From positions 75,649-139,648 of the forward strand of contig DKUE01000007.1 in assembly GCA_002490525.1 (NCBI GenBank): DNA of 64,000 nucleotides, read 5' to 3'. Shown piece by piece: positions 33,828 to 43,603 of the stretch. The notes under the pieces were generated by a model. It saw only the letters and a list, made by a program, of their open reading frames with translations. It was not told the origin of the DNA and ran no database searches. A program made the translations under genes and the position numbers. Each line of letters opens with the position of its first letter. Position 1 is the first letter of the stretch. Source of the stretch: Ruminococcaceae bacterium UBA7212. Lineage in GTDB: Bacteria > Bacillota > Clostridia > Oscillospirales > Acutalibacteraceae.

Positions 33828-36002
33828 ATGGATACGAAAGCATTACATTTTGATAATACAATACACAAGTGGGACGAGGCGCTCCCGCTCGGAAACGGGG
33901 ACATTGGCTGTCTGATATGGGATTCTTCCGACAAACTTCGTTTCAGCATAGACAAAGGCGGCATATGGGACTGCTCCAATCCACCTGAACAGCAGAAAAA
34001 TTTTACATATGCGGATATGCAGCATTTGGTTGCACATAAGAAACAGCGAAGGCTTTGGAAAAAATACGATGACTGCTACAGTCACCCCACGCCCACAAAG
34101 CTACCTGTCGGAAAGCTTATTTTAGATTTAGGCGTGCAGGAGAATATTGTGTCTGATTTGGATTTTCTGACAGCGGAGGCAAAGCTGAAAATCGGCGGCA
34201 TTACAGTAAAATCCTTTGTGCATGCGCAGGAAAACTACGGATTCATTGAAATTGACAAAACCAATGTAACACTGACGGTAGACAATCCGAAATACGGAAC
34301 ACAAAAAAAGGCTGTTTTCCGCACCTTGTCAAGAAAGACCGTACAATCTCTAAAAAATCTGCATTATCCCAAAGCTGAATTTCACCGGGAAACAGAGCAG
34401 GATGTAGAATATCAATACTTTATTCAACCGACCAACGACTGTGTATACGGCATTATGACCGCCAAATGCACCCGAAACGGCAAAACACAGATTGCCTATA
34501 CGGTCGGCTGCGGAGAAACGGCGGCGTTTGTCGGGGAATGCAGGCGCACGGTGCGGTCTGCGTTGGAGTGCGGATACGCCCAAGCGTTGGAAGCCCATAA
34601 AAAATGGTGGGAAGCCTATTGGTGCAAAAGCAGGATTGCACTGCCGGATGCACTGCTGGAAAAGCAATGGTATTTGAATACATATCTGTTGGGCAGTTGC
34701 AGCAGAAAGCACAAATTTCCTATGCCGCTGCAAGGCGTATGGACGGCGGACAACGGTTCTCTGCCACCGTGGAAAGGGGATTATCATCACGATTTAAACA
34801 CGCAAATGTCCTATACAAGCTATTTAAAGTCCAATCATTTAGAGCAAGGGGAATGCTTTATTGATTATTTGCTTTCTCTGGCGGAAGCGGGCAGACGGTT
34901 TGCAAGCCGTTTTTATCAGGCAGACGGACTTTGTCTGCCGTCTGTAATGGACATTGAGGGACACGCATTGGGTGGCTGGTGTCAATATGCACTGTCCCCA
35001 ACCAATCAACTGTGGCTCTGTCAGATTATGGCGAGATACTATATGTTTACGAAGGACAAAGCGTATCTCGAAAAAATTTACCCCTATATGAAAGAGGTCG
35101 GCGCGTTTTTATTAAGCATCTTAACTGAAAAAAACGGAGTCTGTAAGCTTCCGCTTTCCACCTCGCCCGAAATGCATGACAATTCCCTGAAAGCATGGCT
35201 GATGCCGAACAGCAATTACGATTTGGCGTTGATGCGATGCTTTGCCGAACAGATGGTGCTTTTGGGCACAGAGGCGGGAGACGGGAAAGCCGCCAAAGAA
35301 TGGGAACAGCATCTCGGTAAATTCGAACCGCTTGCCGTGAACAGGGAAAATGTTTTAATGCTGTCCCCGAATGAAAGCCTGAAGACCTCACACCGCCACC
35401 ATTCACACTGTATGTCCATTTACCCTCTGCGAACGCTTGCGTACACAACAGAGGAAAACAGGCGAATCATCGACAGCACAATAAAAAATCTTGAAGAACT
35501 CGGAATCAGCGAATGGGTAGGCTATTCCGTAGGCTGGATGGCACAGCTGTATATTATTCAGGGAAACGGCGATAAGGCTTGCAAAATGTTGCATGATTTT
35601 TTTAACTATAACTGCACGGCAAACGGATTTCATGTAAACGGAGATTTTAAACAAAAAACCGACTTTAATATGAAATACCGTTTATTCACGCTGGAGGGCA
35701 ATTTTCTTGCCACCGACGCCATTCAGGAAATGCTGTTATACAGTGAATGGGGAAAAATTAAACTGTTTCCGGCAATACCGAAGGCGTGGAATACGGCTGC
35801 ATTTGAAAATTTCCGCGCATACGGCGGGCTTTTGATAAGCAGCAAATTTTCAAACGGCAAAATCTCTGATTTAAGAATTACTGCAACAGCGGATTGCAGC
35901 TTCGGCATTGAAAATGATTTGTCGCATTTGAACATGAATATGCAAATATCTAACATAAAAAACATCACCTTAAAAAAAGGGGAAGTACTTATTTTTGCAT
36001 AG
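33828..36002 (+). CDS. GH95-like glycosidase with altered catalytic residues
   Basis: A 724-residue protein. Start ATG 33828 follows GCGGAGGCGTGAA; longer starts have no ribosome binding site. The N-terminal beta-domain (WDEALPLGNGDIGCLIWD) and the (alpha/alpha)6 barrel with LQGVWTADN, HHDLNTQMSY and SPEMH (E448) are GH95-like. Compared with the canonical enzyme at 54558, the first Asn of the N-x-N pair is Asp (D322-L-N324) and the DGN aspartate is Glu in LEGNF (E623). Specificity may therefore differ (for example L-galactose or another substituent), or activity may be low. No signal peptide. Convergent with the GH35 gene across a shared terminator. Confidence 0.8.
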   Translation: MDTKALHFDNTIHKWDEALPLGNGDIGCLIWDSSDKLRFSIDKGGIWDCSNPPEQQKNFTYADMQHLVAHKKQRRLWKKYDDCYSHPTPTKLPVGKLILDLGVQENIVSDLDFLTAEAKLKIGGITVKSFVHAQENYGFIEIDKTNVTLTVDNPKYGTQKKAVFRTLSRKTVQSLKNLHYPKAEFHRETEQDVEYQYFIQPTNDCVYGIMTAKCTRNGKTQIAYTVGCGETAAFVGECRRTVRSALECGYAQALEAHKKWWEAYWCKSRIALPDALLEKQWYLNTYLLGSCSRKHKFPMPLQGVWTADNGSLPPWKGDYHHDLNTQMSYTSYLKSNHLEQGECFIDYLLSLAEAGRRFASRFYQADGLCLPSVMDIEGHALGGWCQYALSPTNQLWLCQIMARYYMFTKDKAYLEKIYPYMKEVGAFLLSILTEKNGVCKLPLSTSPEMHDNSLKAWLMPNSNYDLALMRCFAEQMVLLGTEAGDGKAAKEWEQHLGKFEPLAVNRENVLMLSPNESLKTSHRHHSHCMSIYPLRTLAYTTEENRRIIDSTIKNLEELGISEWVGYSVGWMAQLYIIQGNGDKACKMLHDFFNYNCTANGFHVNGDFKQKTDFNMKYRLFTLEGNFLATDAIQEMLLYSEWGKIKLFPAIPKAWNTAAFENFRAYGGLLISSKFSNGKISDLRITATADCSFGIENDLSHLNMNMQISNIKNITLKKGEVLIFA

Positions 36003-36007
36003 AAGAA

Positions 36008-36041
36008 ATTCTCAGCCTAAAAACGCGGGCTGAGAATTTTT
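36008..36041. terminator. Terminator between convergent GH95-like and GH35 genes
   Basis: ATTCTCAGCC (36008-36017) pairs with GGCTGAGAAT (36028-36037), followed by TTTT on the plus strand. It also serves the minus-strand operon. Confidence 0.8.
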
Positions 36042-36044
36042 CTG

Positions 36045-38126
36045 TTACAGGATATTTAATGTGAGTTCCTTTGCCGATACCGGTACGAGTTTATCAGAAT
36101 AAAGCGGTACAGGTATTTCATGGTATACATTCGAAATGCCGAATTTGGTTTTCGGTGCAGTGCGGATAAGCAGGGTTTGATTTTTTTCGATATATTCTCT
36201 GTAATCCCGCAAATGCATCACAAACTTTCGATCAATATTAAAATAATCGTTCAGAAGTGTTTTGCCGCTGAATACCTGCAAATTGAGTCCGTCAAAATCA
36301 AATGTAAGCACAACATCCAAACGATTCTCCAAAATATCCTTCGGCAGTTTCAGTGCATAATCACTTCGTTTGCCCGCGGAATACAAAAAGTAATTGTACG
36401 GAAGCTTTTGCTTTTTGCAGCGTGTCAGCGAAATTTCATTTTTTAAATCCGTTCCGCTTTCCTGCTCGCAATATATTTTGCCGCGTTCACTGTAAACCGT
36501 ACCGTCCAGAAAATAGGCTTTTCCGTTTATAAAATGAAACGTTCTTGCTTTTTCGTAGGGGATAACCACGGCGATTACATCGTCAATTACCGTACCGTTT
36601 GCGGAAAAATCAAGCGGGCATTCTTTGCCGTTTACACTATATTTCGGCGTAATTCCCTCGCACTGCACAAAATAACAAACTGTTTTGCCGTCAACAACGG
36701 CTTTGGCAACAGGTTGTGCAAGGATATAATCAAAGTGCACATGCCCGAGGGTAATGTTGAACGGGTAAAAGAACATTGCACCTGCCTGAATATCCACAGA
36801 CGGCAGTTTTATTGCTTTATCTTGGATGGCAAAAGTTACATTTACATCCTTAAAATCCCTATACTGCAAGCCTTTTTCGTAGGTCGAGGCAAAGAAATAT
36901 CCGCATCCGTTTTCATCCGCGCGGACGGAGCATTTCAAAAAAGAAATATCAAACGGGTCTTTGGATTTCCATTTGGGAAAATATGCCTGCTTTCGGCAGA
37001 TTTCGGGGTCAAACTCGTTGATAAACAGATGCATCAGCCGCAGTCTGTCCCCATGCGGACGGCATACGCCGTAACGGCTGATGGGCGCCTGAAAATCGTA
37101 ATCGATAATCGGATAATTGTTCGGATAGCCCGTAAGACGGTTTTCCTGCATCAGTCTGTCGTTCGGGTTTGCACCGCCGCAGAACATATAATAGCCGAGC
37201 CAGTTTACTCCGCTTGCAAATTTGGCAAAGCCAACGCCGTAGCCGTCCTTTTCGCTGATATACGGTCTGCGGTGCTGGGTGACCTGGTTGCCGGGGCCTG
37301 TTTCGCAGGAAGCATACGGAACATCGTCATAAGCCCCTTTTTGCGCGGTTTGGCTTTTGAATAAATCACCGCCGATTTCATCTTCGGTTTTGGCAGGCGT
37401 AACGGCAAAGCGGTTATTGGGCTTCAGGGCTTTTTTCCCGACATTCCACGGCCCGTCGGGATAGCCGCCAATCATCGGCAGAAAGTCGCGGTCGGGCTTG
37501 CCCGAAGGCCATGCAGTCATTGTGAAGAAAGGGACTTTAAAGCCGATTTTCTCTGCAATTTTGCGGAGTGTTCGGATATGCTCAGTTGGACCTGTATATT
37601 CATTTTCAAGCTGAATCCCGATTACCGTTTCACCGTCAAGATAGGGCTTCACCTCTTTGTATAAGCCCTGCCAGAATTCCTTTACCTCAGCAAGATATTT
37701 GGGGTTATCGCATCTTTTCTTTGCCATTTTGTTTATGCGCTTCGGAAAGCCGCCGCGAATCACCTCGCCGTGGCACCACGGACCGATGCGCAGAACACAG
37801 GGCATTCCGATGTCTTTACAAATCTGTAAAAACGCCGCAATGTCTTTATTGCCGGCAAAATCAAATTGTCCCTTGATTTCTTCGTGATAATTCCAGAAAA
37901 CATAGGTGGAAACGGTATTGATTCCGCACTCGCGCATTTTTAAAAGGGTTTCTTTCCAGCGTGCGCGCGGCAGTCTTGAAAAATGCAGCTCGCCTGCAAT
38001 CGGTGTAAAGGGCTTTCCGTCTTTTGTAAAATACTGTGTGTTTGCGCCGTAACGGCTTTTTATATTTGAATAATTGAATGCACCTGCGCGGACAGGATGC
38101 GGCTTTGCTTTAACCGTTATATCCAT
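36045..38126 (-). CDS. GH35 beta-galactosidase
   Basis: A 693-residue intracellular enzyme. GELHFSRLPRARW, WNYHEEIKGQFDF and RIGPWCHGEV are the GH35 barrel signatures. The acid/base is E176 in IQLENEY and the nucleophile E275 in SCETGPG. The C-terminal half is two or more beta-domains. It removes terminal beta-galactose, commonly beta-1,3 or beta-1,4 in host-type glycans. It is the last gene of the six-gene operon E. AAGAGGAGAATTACAG precedes the ATG. Confidence 0.93.
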   Translation of the reverse strand: MDITVKAKPHPVRAGAFNYSNIKSRYGANTQYFTKDGKPFTPIAGELHFSRLPRARWKETLLKMRECGINTVSTYVFWNYHEEIKGQFDFAGNKDIAAFLQICKDIGMPCVLRIGPWCHGEVIRGGFPKRINKMAKKRCDNPKYLAEVKEFWQGLYKEVKPYLDGETVIGIQLENEYTGPTEHIRTLRKIAEKIGFKVPFFTMTAWPSGKPDRDFLPMIGGYPDGPWNVGKKALKPNNRFAVTPAKTEDEIGGDLFKSQTAQKGAYDDVPYASCETGPGNQVTQHRRPYISEKDGYGVGFAKFASGVNWLGYYMFCGGANPNDRLMQENRLTGYPNNYPIIDYDFQAPISRYGVCRPHGDRLRLMHLFINEFDPEICRKQAYFPKWKSKDPFDISFLKCSVRADENGCGYFFASTYEKGLQYRDFKDVNVTFAIQDKAIKLPSVDIQAGAMFFYPFNITLGHVHFDYILAQPVAKAVVDGKTVCYFVQCEGITPKYSVNGKECPLDFSANGTVIDDVIAVVIPYEKARTFHFINGKAYFLDGTVYSERGKIYCEQESGTDLKNEISLTRCKKQKLPYNYFLYSAGKRSDYALKLPKDILENRLDVVLTFDFDGLNLQVFSGKTLLNDYFNIDRKFVMHLRDYREYIEKNQTLLIRTAPKTKFGISNVYHEIPVPLYSDKLVPVSAKELTLNIL

Positions 38127-38140
38127 CTGTAATTCTCCTC

Positions 38141-38989
38141 TTATTTGCTAAGCGTTTTGTCAATTTTTTTATCTAACCGAGCAACTCTTTTTATAAGCCT
38201 GTCATATGAAATTTTCTTTTCTTTATACGGATTATCATGACCTACAAGCTCTTTGTAATAGCGGTGATAAAGGTTGCTTCTTTCAGCGATAAGCTTATAC
38301 ACCGCAGGGAGAGGGGTGCTTTCATATGTGCCGATGTTTAAATCAAATACCGCACTTAAAACGGCTTTGGCTATAATGAAATTGCCCTCCCTGCCTTGAT
38401 GTATACCGTCACCTGTTTTAAAGGAACTGTCCTTATTTCTTTTCCGGAAAAGAAATTGCGTTATAGGGTTATAAACATCAACTGTTTTATCGGCAATACC
38501 GCAATTTATTATCCATTCGGCATATTTTTGCATAACAGCATTGTAATCTGCATAAACACTGCCGAACGGGCAGGTGTCCTCATACGATAAATTACCGTTG
38601 AAGGATATCGCATCAAACGGCGTGGGCGTCAGCAGCACAACCTTGAACGACGCTTTATGCAGTTCATCAACTAATTTTGTGATGCCACGCTTATAGAGGT
38701 CAAATCTGCTTTCGTCAAACGGCTGGTATACCGCATCGTTTTCACCGTACATAACAACCGCCCATTCTCCGCTTACATTTTTCAAAAGGCTGTTTAATCT
38801 GTTGAAAATACAGGGACGCGGAAAAGGGTGCCCCGGCTCTGTCAAAGCGGTTGTGTTTTCGCTTGATACGCCCAAATTGATATATTTGTCAAAATCATCT
38901 CTGCCGTTTATTCTGGCAAATGCTTCCGTAATCGAAATAAACGATCCGCCGTCAGTAATACTGTCACCTATAAAAACTATATTTTTCAC
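38141..38989 (-). CDS. SGNH/GDSL-type hydrolase
   Basis: A 282-residue cytoplasmic esterase with block I IGDSITDGG (Ser10 or so), block III MYGEND in place of GxND, and block V DGIHQG with the Asp-x-x-His pair. SGNH hydrolases in glycan clusters usually remove acetyl groups from sugars. The start is GTG with AAGG at a suitable distance. It is encoded between the GH35 and the phosphoesterase of operon E. The basic C-terminus (KKISYDRLIKRVARLDKKIDK) is unusual for this family. Confidence 0.85.
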   Translation of the reverse strand: MKNIVFIGDSITDGGSFISITEAFARINGRDDFDKYINLGVSSENTTALTEPGHPFPRPCIFNRLNSLLKNVSGEWAVVMYGENDAVYQPFDESRFDLYKRGITKLVDELHKASFKVVLLTPTPFDAISFNGNLSYEDTCPFGSVYADYNAVMQKYAEWIINCGIADKTVDVYNPITQFLFRKRNKDSSFKTGDGIHQGREGNFIIAKAVLSAVFDLNIGTYESTPLPAVYKLIAERSNLYHRYYKELVGHDNPYKEKKISYDRLIKRVARLDKKIDKTLSK

Positions 38990-38992
38990 TGC

Positions 38993-40078
38993 TTATGCCT
39001 TATTCATTACAATATGTTCAATATGAACCTTCTGATTATCCTGACTGCCTGTAATTGTAATCAGCGTGCCGCCTGTTTCCTTGGCATAGTTCCAGGGCAC
39101 GGGGGAAGGACCCGTTTTCAGGCCGTAGGTATACGTAATGCCGTCATAGGTAATGCTTGCGTTATTCTCATGGTCGTGGCCGCAAAAGATGTATTTTGTG
39201 GAACCGAGCTCCTTGCACTTGTCCGCAAAACCTGATTTGACAGGCGCCACACCGGGAAGATACTGACAATAACCGAAGCCGTATGCCTCGGGAATGGTAT
39301 AGATATCATTTTCGTCCTTCACGCCGTATTTTTCCACTGCCTCGCGGAATTCGGGCTGTGCAAAGTGCGAAAAGGTCATAGAGGGAACCGTTCTGCCTGC
39401 CGCTTCTGCAATGCCCTTCACGTTCCATTCGTACCAAGCTATCTGCTCATAGCCCATGTAAATCTCTTTGGTGTCGCCGTTGTCGTATTTTATGTATCTG
39501 CCGTTGTCGAACATAAATACCGTGTAAACAGGATTCGCATTTTCAACGATATTGATGACATAGTTGCCGCAGCCGTAAAGATTGGACGGACCCTTCTGCA
39601 TCAGGCAATGCTCTGCCGCCATATATTGCTCCGTTTGCCAGTTGAGCGAGTTGGACGGGATTTCGTTATCGTGATTGCCATACACAGGTGCCCACGGAAT
39701 CCCGTAGCTTTCCATATGCTTGATAAAGTTTTTAATAGAGAAACGGCTGGACATCGCCGACAAAACGTCACCCGGAAGCGTAATCAAATCCGGTTGTGTT
39801 TTCTCCACAAGCGCATCCATCTGTTCGTAGCATTCCTTGTTTTTGCCGAGATTTGCCCATAGCTGTGTATCGGTGAACATCAGGATTTTAAAGTCCTCTC
39901 TGGTCTTTTCCACCGTCTGAATTTTTGTCATGTCAAACGGCTGATTTTTGCTCCATACCTCTGTGTGATTTTTCCCCGTTAACGGGAAAAACAGTATGCC
40001 CGCAATAATAAGCGCAGCCGCCAGCAATACGCACACCGTGATTTTGATACCTTTTAGAATTTTCGTTTTTTTTGTCAT
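38993..40078 (-). CDS. Membrane-anchored metallophosphoesterase (operon E)
   Basis: A 361-residue protein with an N-terminal anchor (ITVCVLLAAALIIAGILFF). Motifs: MFTDTQLW, where the first-motif histidine is replaced by Gln, LPGDVLSA, VYGNHDNEI, FSHFAQPEF and CGHDHENN. The Gln in place of His is a change in a metal ligand and may alter the metal or activity. AAGGAGACACTTGAA precedes the ATG. It resembles the protein at 31536 (shared GIPWAPVYGNHD-type wording), and its phosphatase neighbour at 43604 is in the same operon. Confidence 0.87.
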   Translation of the reverse strand: MTKKTKILKGIKITVCVLLAAALIIAGILFFPLTGKNHTEVWSKNQPFDMTKIQTVEKTREDFKILMFTDTQLWANLGKNKECYEQMDALVEKTQPDLITLPGDVLSAMSSRFSIKNFIKHMESYGIPWAPVYGNHDNEIPSNSLNWQTEQYMAAEHCLMQKGPSNLYGCGNYVINIVENANPVYTVFMFDNGRYIKYDNGDTKEIYMGYEQIAWYEWNVKGIAEAAGRTVPSMTFSHFAQPEFREAVEKYGVKDENDIYTIPEAYGFGYCQYLPGVAPVKSGFADKCKELGSTKYIFCGHDHENNASITYDGITYTYGLKTGPSPVPWNYAKETGGTLITITGSQDNQKVHIEHIVMNKA

Positions 40079-40107
40079 TTCAAGTGTCTCCTTAACAATT
40101 TAAGACT

Positions 40108-42945
40108 TTAATCCTGCTGTCCGAAAGAAACAGAAAATGTAAAGGTGTTTTTTTGACAGAGATGAAACCGTTCACCCCAATAATTGCCCCATAAAACGGA
40201 TGGCTTATAATGCCCTTTGCTAATCTGCAATTTTTCGTTAAAAGGATTGGCATAGGCATTTATATTACTGCAATCGGTTTGAATCCATATTCTTTGACCG
40301 TTTATTATATTAACAAGATACTTGCGTATTTTCAACCTTTTTGTCCTGAAATCATTGCTTGCCAGCTGATTGCATTGACTGTTTTTCTCATAATAAGCGA
40401 ATGCAGACATATCCTGTGCCCAAGGAATTTCGTACATATCGGTGTCCGTATAATGATGCGGCGCTCCCGCCCGAACGGCAGTTCCGCAATCTCTTGCAAT
40501 GTGATTTTGGGGATAGTCCCCATAAAGCGCGTCTCTTTGCCAGGAGACGGAATGTACCTCGCCGGCGGGTTCTATATCTATGCCGATTTCACCGACAGCA
40601 TAGAAAGAAGACAGCTTATTTTTCGGTTTCACACGAATAAGCAGCTGCTTTTCTTCTGTATATGCCGTTAACAAAAATGCTCTGCCGAAGCCGAAATCCG
40701 CCGCATATGTATGTGCGCCGACTTTGGTAAGCGGACGGTGCAGACATTCGAATTTTTGCAGACCCGTATATAGATGCATACTGCCGATTACAGCGGAAGT
40801 ATCTTCCGAGGTACTGATTTTGATAAAATTCTCTGCATATTCCGTATGTATCGGCTGCGGGCAGATAGAGATTTTCGGATATGTTCTTTGCAGAACAGTG
40901 CTTTCGACAACCGTGCCGTTTGCTGAAAATTCCAAGGTCATATTATCCGTGCAACGGAGCGGGGAAAGAGAAACGCTGCCGCTTGCGTGCGGTTCGATAT
41001 TTTCTTTGAGTTTGCCGCTGTAAAGAACATTTGAAGCATCATCTGTGACTGTCACACGGATTTCGTTCAGATTTGTATGGTCAAAGCGGTTTTGAATGCA
41101 CAATCGGATCTGATTGCCGTGTGTATCCGTACGGTGTATCTTTATCGGCGAAAACGCCTTCTTCGTGAGATATGCCTCAGGCTTTACCCGTTGAAAAGCG
41201 TCCAAAATACAACCCCATTCTCCGTAGCCTGCGCATGCGCCTTTCAGGTGGGATTGATGTTTTTCCATACGCTTTTCGGGCAGATAGAATACATCGTCTA
41301 CCGCTGCCCAGATATCACAGCCGAGTGCCCCCGATGTATTAAAAATATTATCCCAGCCGCGTTGTATACTTTCTCCCCAAAACACTCGGCAGCTGTTGTC
41401 ATACGCTAAATCGTCAGTATTATAGCAGGGCACATGTGCAAATTCGTCGTGCAGAATCGGCATATCGCTTTTTCCGAGCTTGGAAGTGACCTTCGCATAA
41501 TGCTTACTGTAAATATCGTAGGGCAGGGGCTTGGATTTTACGGTGTCCGGATAGCTGAAAATGACAGGTCTTGTTCTATCCGTTTGTTTGATATAGGTAT
41601 AGCAATCCCGAAAACCTCTTGATTTTTCAAAATTCGATTCATTTGCGATTGACCAAATGATTACACTCGGATGATTCCTTGAAAATGCAATCATTTCTTT
41701 GCAGGAATTCAGAAAATCCTCAGGCGGATTGTAAATATTAAAGCCGTTTGCCCCCTTAAAGCAGGCGGCATTTTCCTGCTCCACATACATACCGAGTTCA
41801 TCGCAAACCGCAAGCATATACTCGCTTGCGGGGTAGTGAGAGGTACGGATATGATTGATATTGTGCTCTTTATACGTTTTAATTTCGTGATAAATATCTT
41901 CTTTGGTAATTGACCTGCCGTAAAGCCCGGAAACATCGTGACGGCAGACCCCTCGTAGTTTGATTTCCTTCCCGTTTACATAAATCCTGTTTTTTTCCGT
42001 ACCGTTTTTTCCGCCGTATATAATTTCTCGAAATCCGAAGCGGAAAGCATTTTTTTGCAGAATTGTACCGTTTGCATCATATAAAGCGGTTTCCAGTGTG
42101 TATAAATTCGGATGCTCCGCATCCCATAGATCTGCCGATAAAACATCTATCGTAAATGAAATATTCTGAGAATGAATGGGGATTGTTTTTGTAGCCTTTG
42201 CTTCGTTTTTTCGAATAATGTTCACACGGCAGTACAGCCCCGCACATGCCGGGGATAAGGTCATATTTACTTTTGCCGAGGCGGTATTGCCATGCACAGC
42301 GGTATCAATGTGGGCTTGCAACACAGATGGCTTCGGTAGGCAGAACATGGTTATGTCCCGAAGAATTCCGCCGATGTTGTGATGTGCGTAATAGCTTGCC
42401 CAAGCAGAATTGCTTTGATATTTACCGCTCGGGTTCCAGGGGGATTTCCGGTTTCCCTCTAAATCCGCCACGCCTACAATCAGGGTGACTGTGCCGCAAT
42501 CGGCAAACTCTGTAATATCGACATCCCAAGGTGTGAACCCGCCGATGTGTGATGCACAAAAAGTATTGTTTACCCATATCCTTGCATTGGAGTAGACACC
42601 CTCAAATCGGAGATACACACAGTTGCCCCGATAGTCCTGCGGAATACTTACAATTCTCTTATAATAGTATTCCGTATTGTTTTGAATCTCAAAACCCTGC
42701 ATCAAGAGCGACGATGGCACAACCACGCTTTGCCATTTCCCCTCATCAATTCTGCTGAAGTCATAATCCTGATTACAGGCAAAAGCATCGGGAATCTCTT
42801 TGATTTCTTCAAATAAAAATTTCCAAGACTTGTCTGCTCTGTGCGTCAATCGCTTTGTGCATTCTTTTACGCCGTTTACCGACTGCGGCAGCGGCGGTAA
42901 ATAGATTTCGGCGGCTGTGCTGTTTTTTCGGTCGTGCATTTTCAT
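40108..42945 (-). CDS. GH2 beta-galactosidase-like enzyme
   Basis: A 945-residue GH2 protein without signal peptide. Domains in order: jelly-roll (VPSSLLMQGFEIQNNTEYYY), Ig-like, TIM barrel (RGVCRHDVSGLYGR, HIRTSHYPASEYML), then C-terminal beta-domains. Acid/base E436 in IANES, nucleophile E501 in LHDEFAH. It lacks the N-x-K triad typical of glucuronidases, so beta-galactosidase is the best guess. The start overlaps the PnuC-like stop (ATGA). It is the third gene of operon E. GAGGGGAAA precedes the ATG. Confidence 0.9.
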   Translation of the reverse strand: MKMHDRKNSTAAEIYLPPLPQSVNGVKECTKRLTHRADKSWKFLFEEIKEIPDAFACNQDYDFSRIDEGKWQSVVVPSSLLMQGFEIQNNTEYYYKRIVSIPQDYRGNCVYLRFEGVYSNARIWVNNTFCASHIGGFTPWDVDITEFADCGTVTLIVGVADLEGNRKSPWNPSGKYQSNSAWASYYAHHNIGGILRDITMFCLPKPSVLQAHIDTAVHGNTASAKVNMTLSPACAGLYCRVNIIRKNEAKATKTIPIHSQNISFTIDVLSADLWDAEHPNLYTLETALYDANGTILQKNAFRFGFREIIYGGKNGTEKNRIYVNGKEIKLRGVCRHDVSGLYGRSITKEDIYHEIKTYKEHNINHIRTSHYPASEYMLAVCDELGMYVEQENAACFKGANGFNIYNPPEDFLNSCKEMIAFSRNHPSVIIWSIANESNFEKSRGFRDCYTYIKQTDRTRPVIFSYPDTVKSKPLPYDIYSKHYAKVTSKLGKSDMPILHDEFAHVPCYNTDDLAYDNSCRVFWGESIQRGWDNIFNTSGALGCDIWAAVDDVFYLPEKRMEKHQSHLKGACAGYGEWGCILDAFQRVKPEAYLTKKAFSPIKIHRTDTHGNQIRLCIQNRFDHTNLNEIRVTVTDDASNVLYSGKLKENIEPHASGSVSLSPLRCTDNMTLEFSANGTVVESTVLQRTYPKISICPQPIHTEYAENFIKISTSEDTSAVIGSMHLYTGLQKFECLHRPLTKVGAHTYAADFGFGRAFLLTAYTEEKQLLIRVKPKNKLSSFYAVGEIGIDIEPAGEVHSVSWQRDALYGDYPQNHIARDCGTAVRAGAPHHYTDTDMYEIPWAQDMSAFAYYEKNSQCNQLASNDFRTKRLKIRKYLVNIINGQRIWIQTDCSNINAYANPFNEKLQISKGHYKPSVLWGNYWGERFHLCQKNTFTFSVSFGQQD

Positions 42946-43592
42946 TTTCCCCTCTTATATATTGGCTTGTATTGCTGTCCGACGGCAATACAGGAGTTCA
43001 TAAAAACAATCAGATAAAATACGGCAACGGACAGCCCTTGATTTGTTTTTAAGTACTGCACCGTCCACAGAACCGTTCCGAACAGACCGGAGAGCAGTGT
43101 AATGATATAAGCGTTTTTGAAATACGCTGCAAGCAGTAAGCAGGCGGATACACTGCAAACAAAGAAAATATCATCGAAAATGACAGAGCTGCTGCCAAGC
43201 GCCTGCAAAACAAAATACATCATCAGACCAAGCATTGCCATAAGAGAACAAAGCAAAACAAGCTGTCTGCGCGTCATAATTTTCATATGGCTGTCCGTAT
43301 TGCTTTTTGCTTTTTTCCATTTTACATAACTGTAAACCGCCATAGGCGCCTGCAAAAAAATCATAAACGCAAATGTTGCATATACTCTCGTCTGAAAAGC
43401 AAGGATACCGTTTGTGACTGCATAAATAAATCCGAAAATAAAACCTGCAGGAAAATTCAGCGATACTAAAAAATTAAAGATAACGCCGACTGCTGCATTT
43501 GCACCTGCATACAATGAATCCCCTGAAATAAGACCTGCGGCAATAACCGCTCCGAGCTGTACGATCAGCAAAGCAAACTGCTTCTTATTCAT
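42942..43592 (-). CDS. PnuC/SWEET-fold membrane transporter
   Basis: A 216-residue protein with about seven membrane helices. The first half (FIFGFIYAVTNGILAFQTRVYATFAFMIFLQAP) and the second (AYFKNAYIITLLSGLFGTVLWTVQYL) resemble the two repeats of the PnuC family, which imports nicotinamide riboside and shares its fold with the SWEET sugar transporters. No nadR, nadC or NAD-related gene is near. Instead it is translationally coupled to a GH2 gene (ATGA overlap) and follows a phosphatase gene in a glycan operon. A role in import or efflux of a sugar is therefore plausible, but unproven. Confidence 0.75.
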   Translation of the reverse strand: MNKKQFALLIVQLGAVIAAGLISGDSLYAGANAAVGVIFNFLVSLNFPAGFIFGFIYAVTNGILAFQTRVYATFAFMIFLQAPMAVYSYVKWKKAKSNTDSHMKIMTRRQLVLLCSLMAMLGLMMYFVLQALGSSSVIFDDIFFVCSVSACLLLAAYFKNAYIITLLSGLFGTVLWTVQYLKTNQGLSVAVFYLIVFMNSCIAVGQQYKPIYKRGK

Positions 43593-43603
43593 AAATAAAA
43601 CGC

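Noticed and set aside
34350..34790. Long open frames antisense to the GH95-like gene
   Set aside because: They have no ribosome binding site or domain and reflect codon bias of the real gene. The same applies to long antisense frames at 2554-3156, 9346-9741, 21562-22275, 36534-37364 and 52605-53015.
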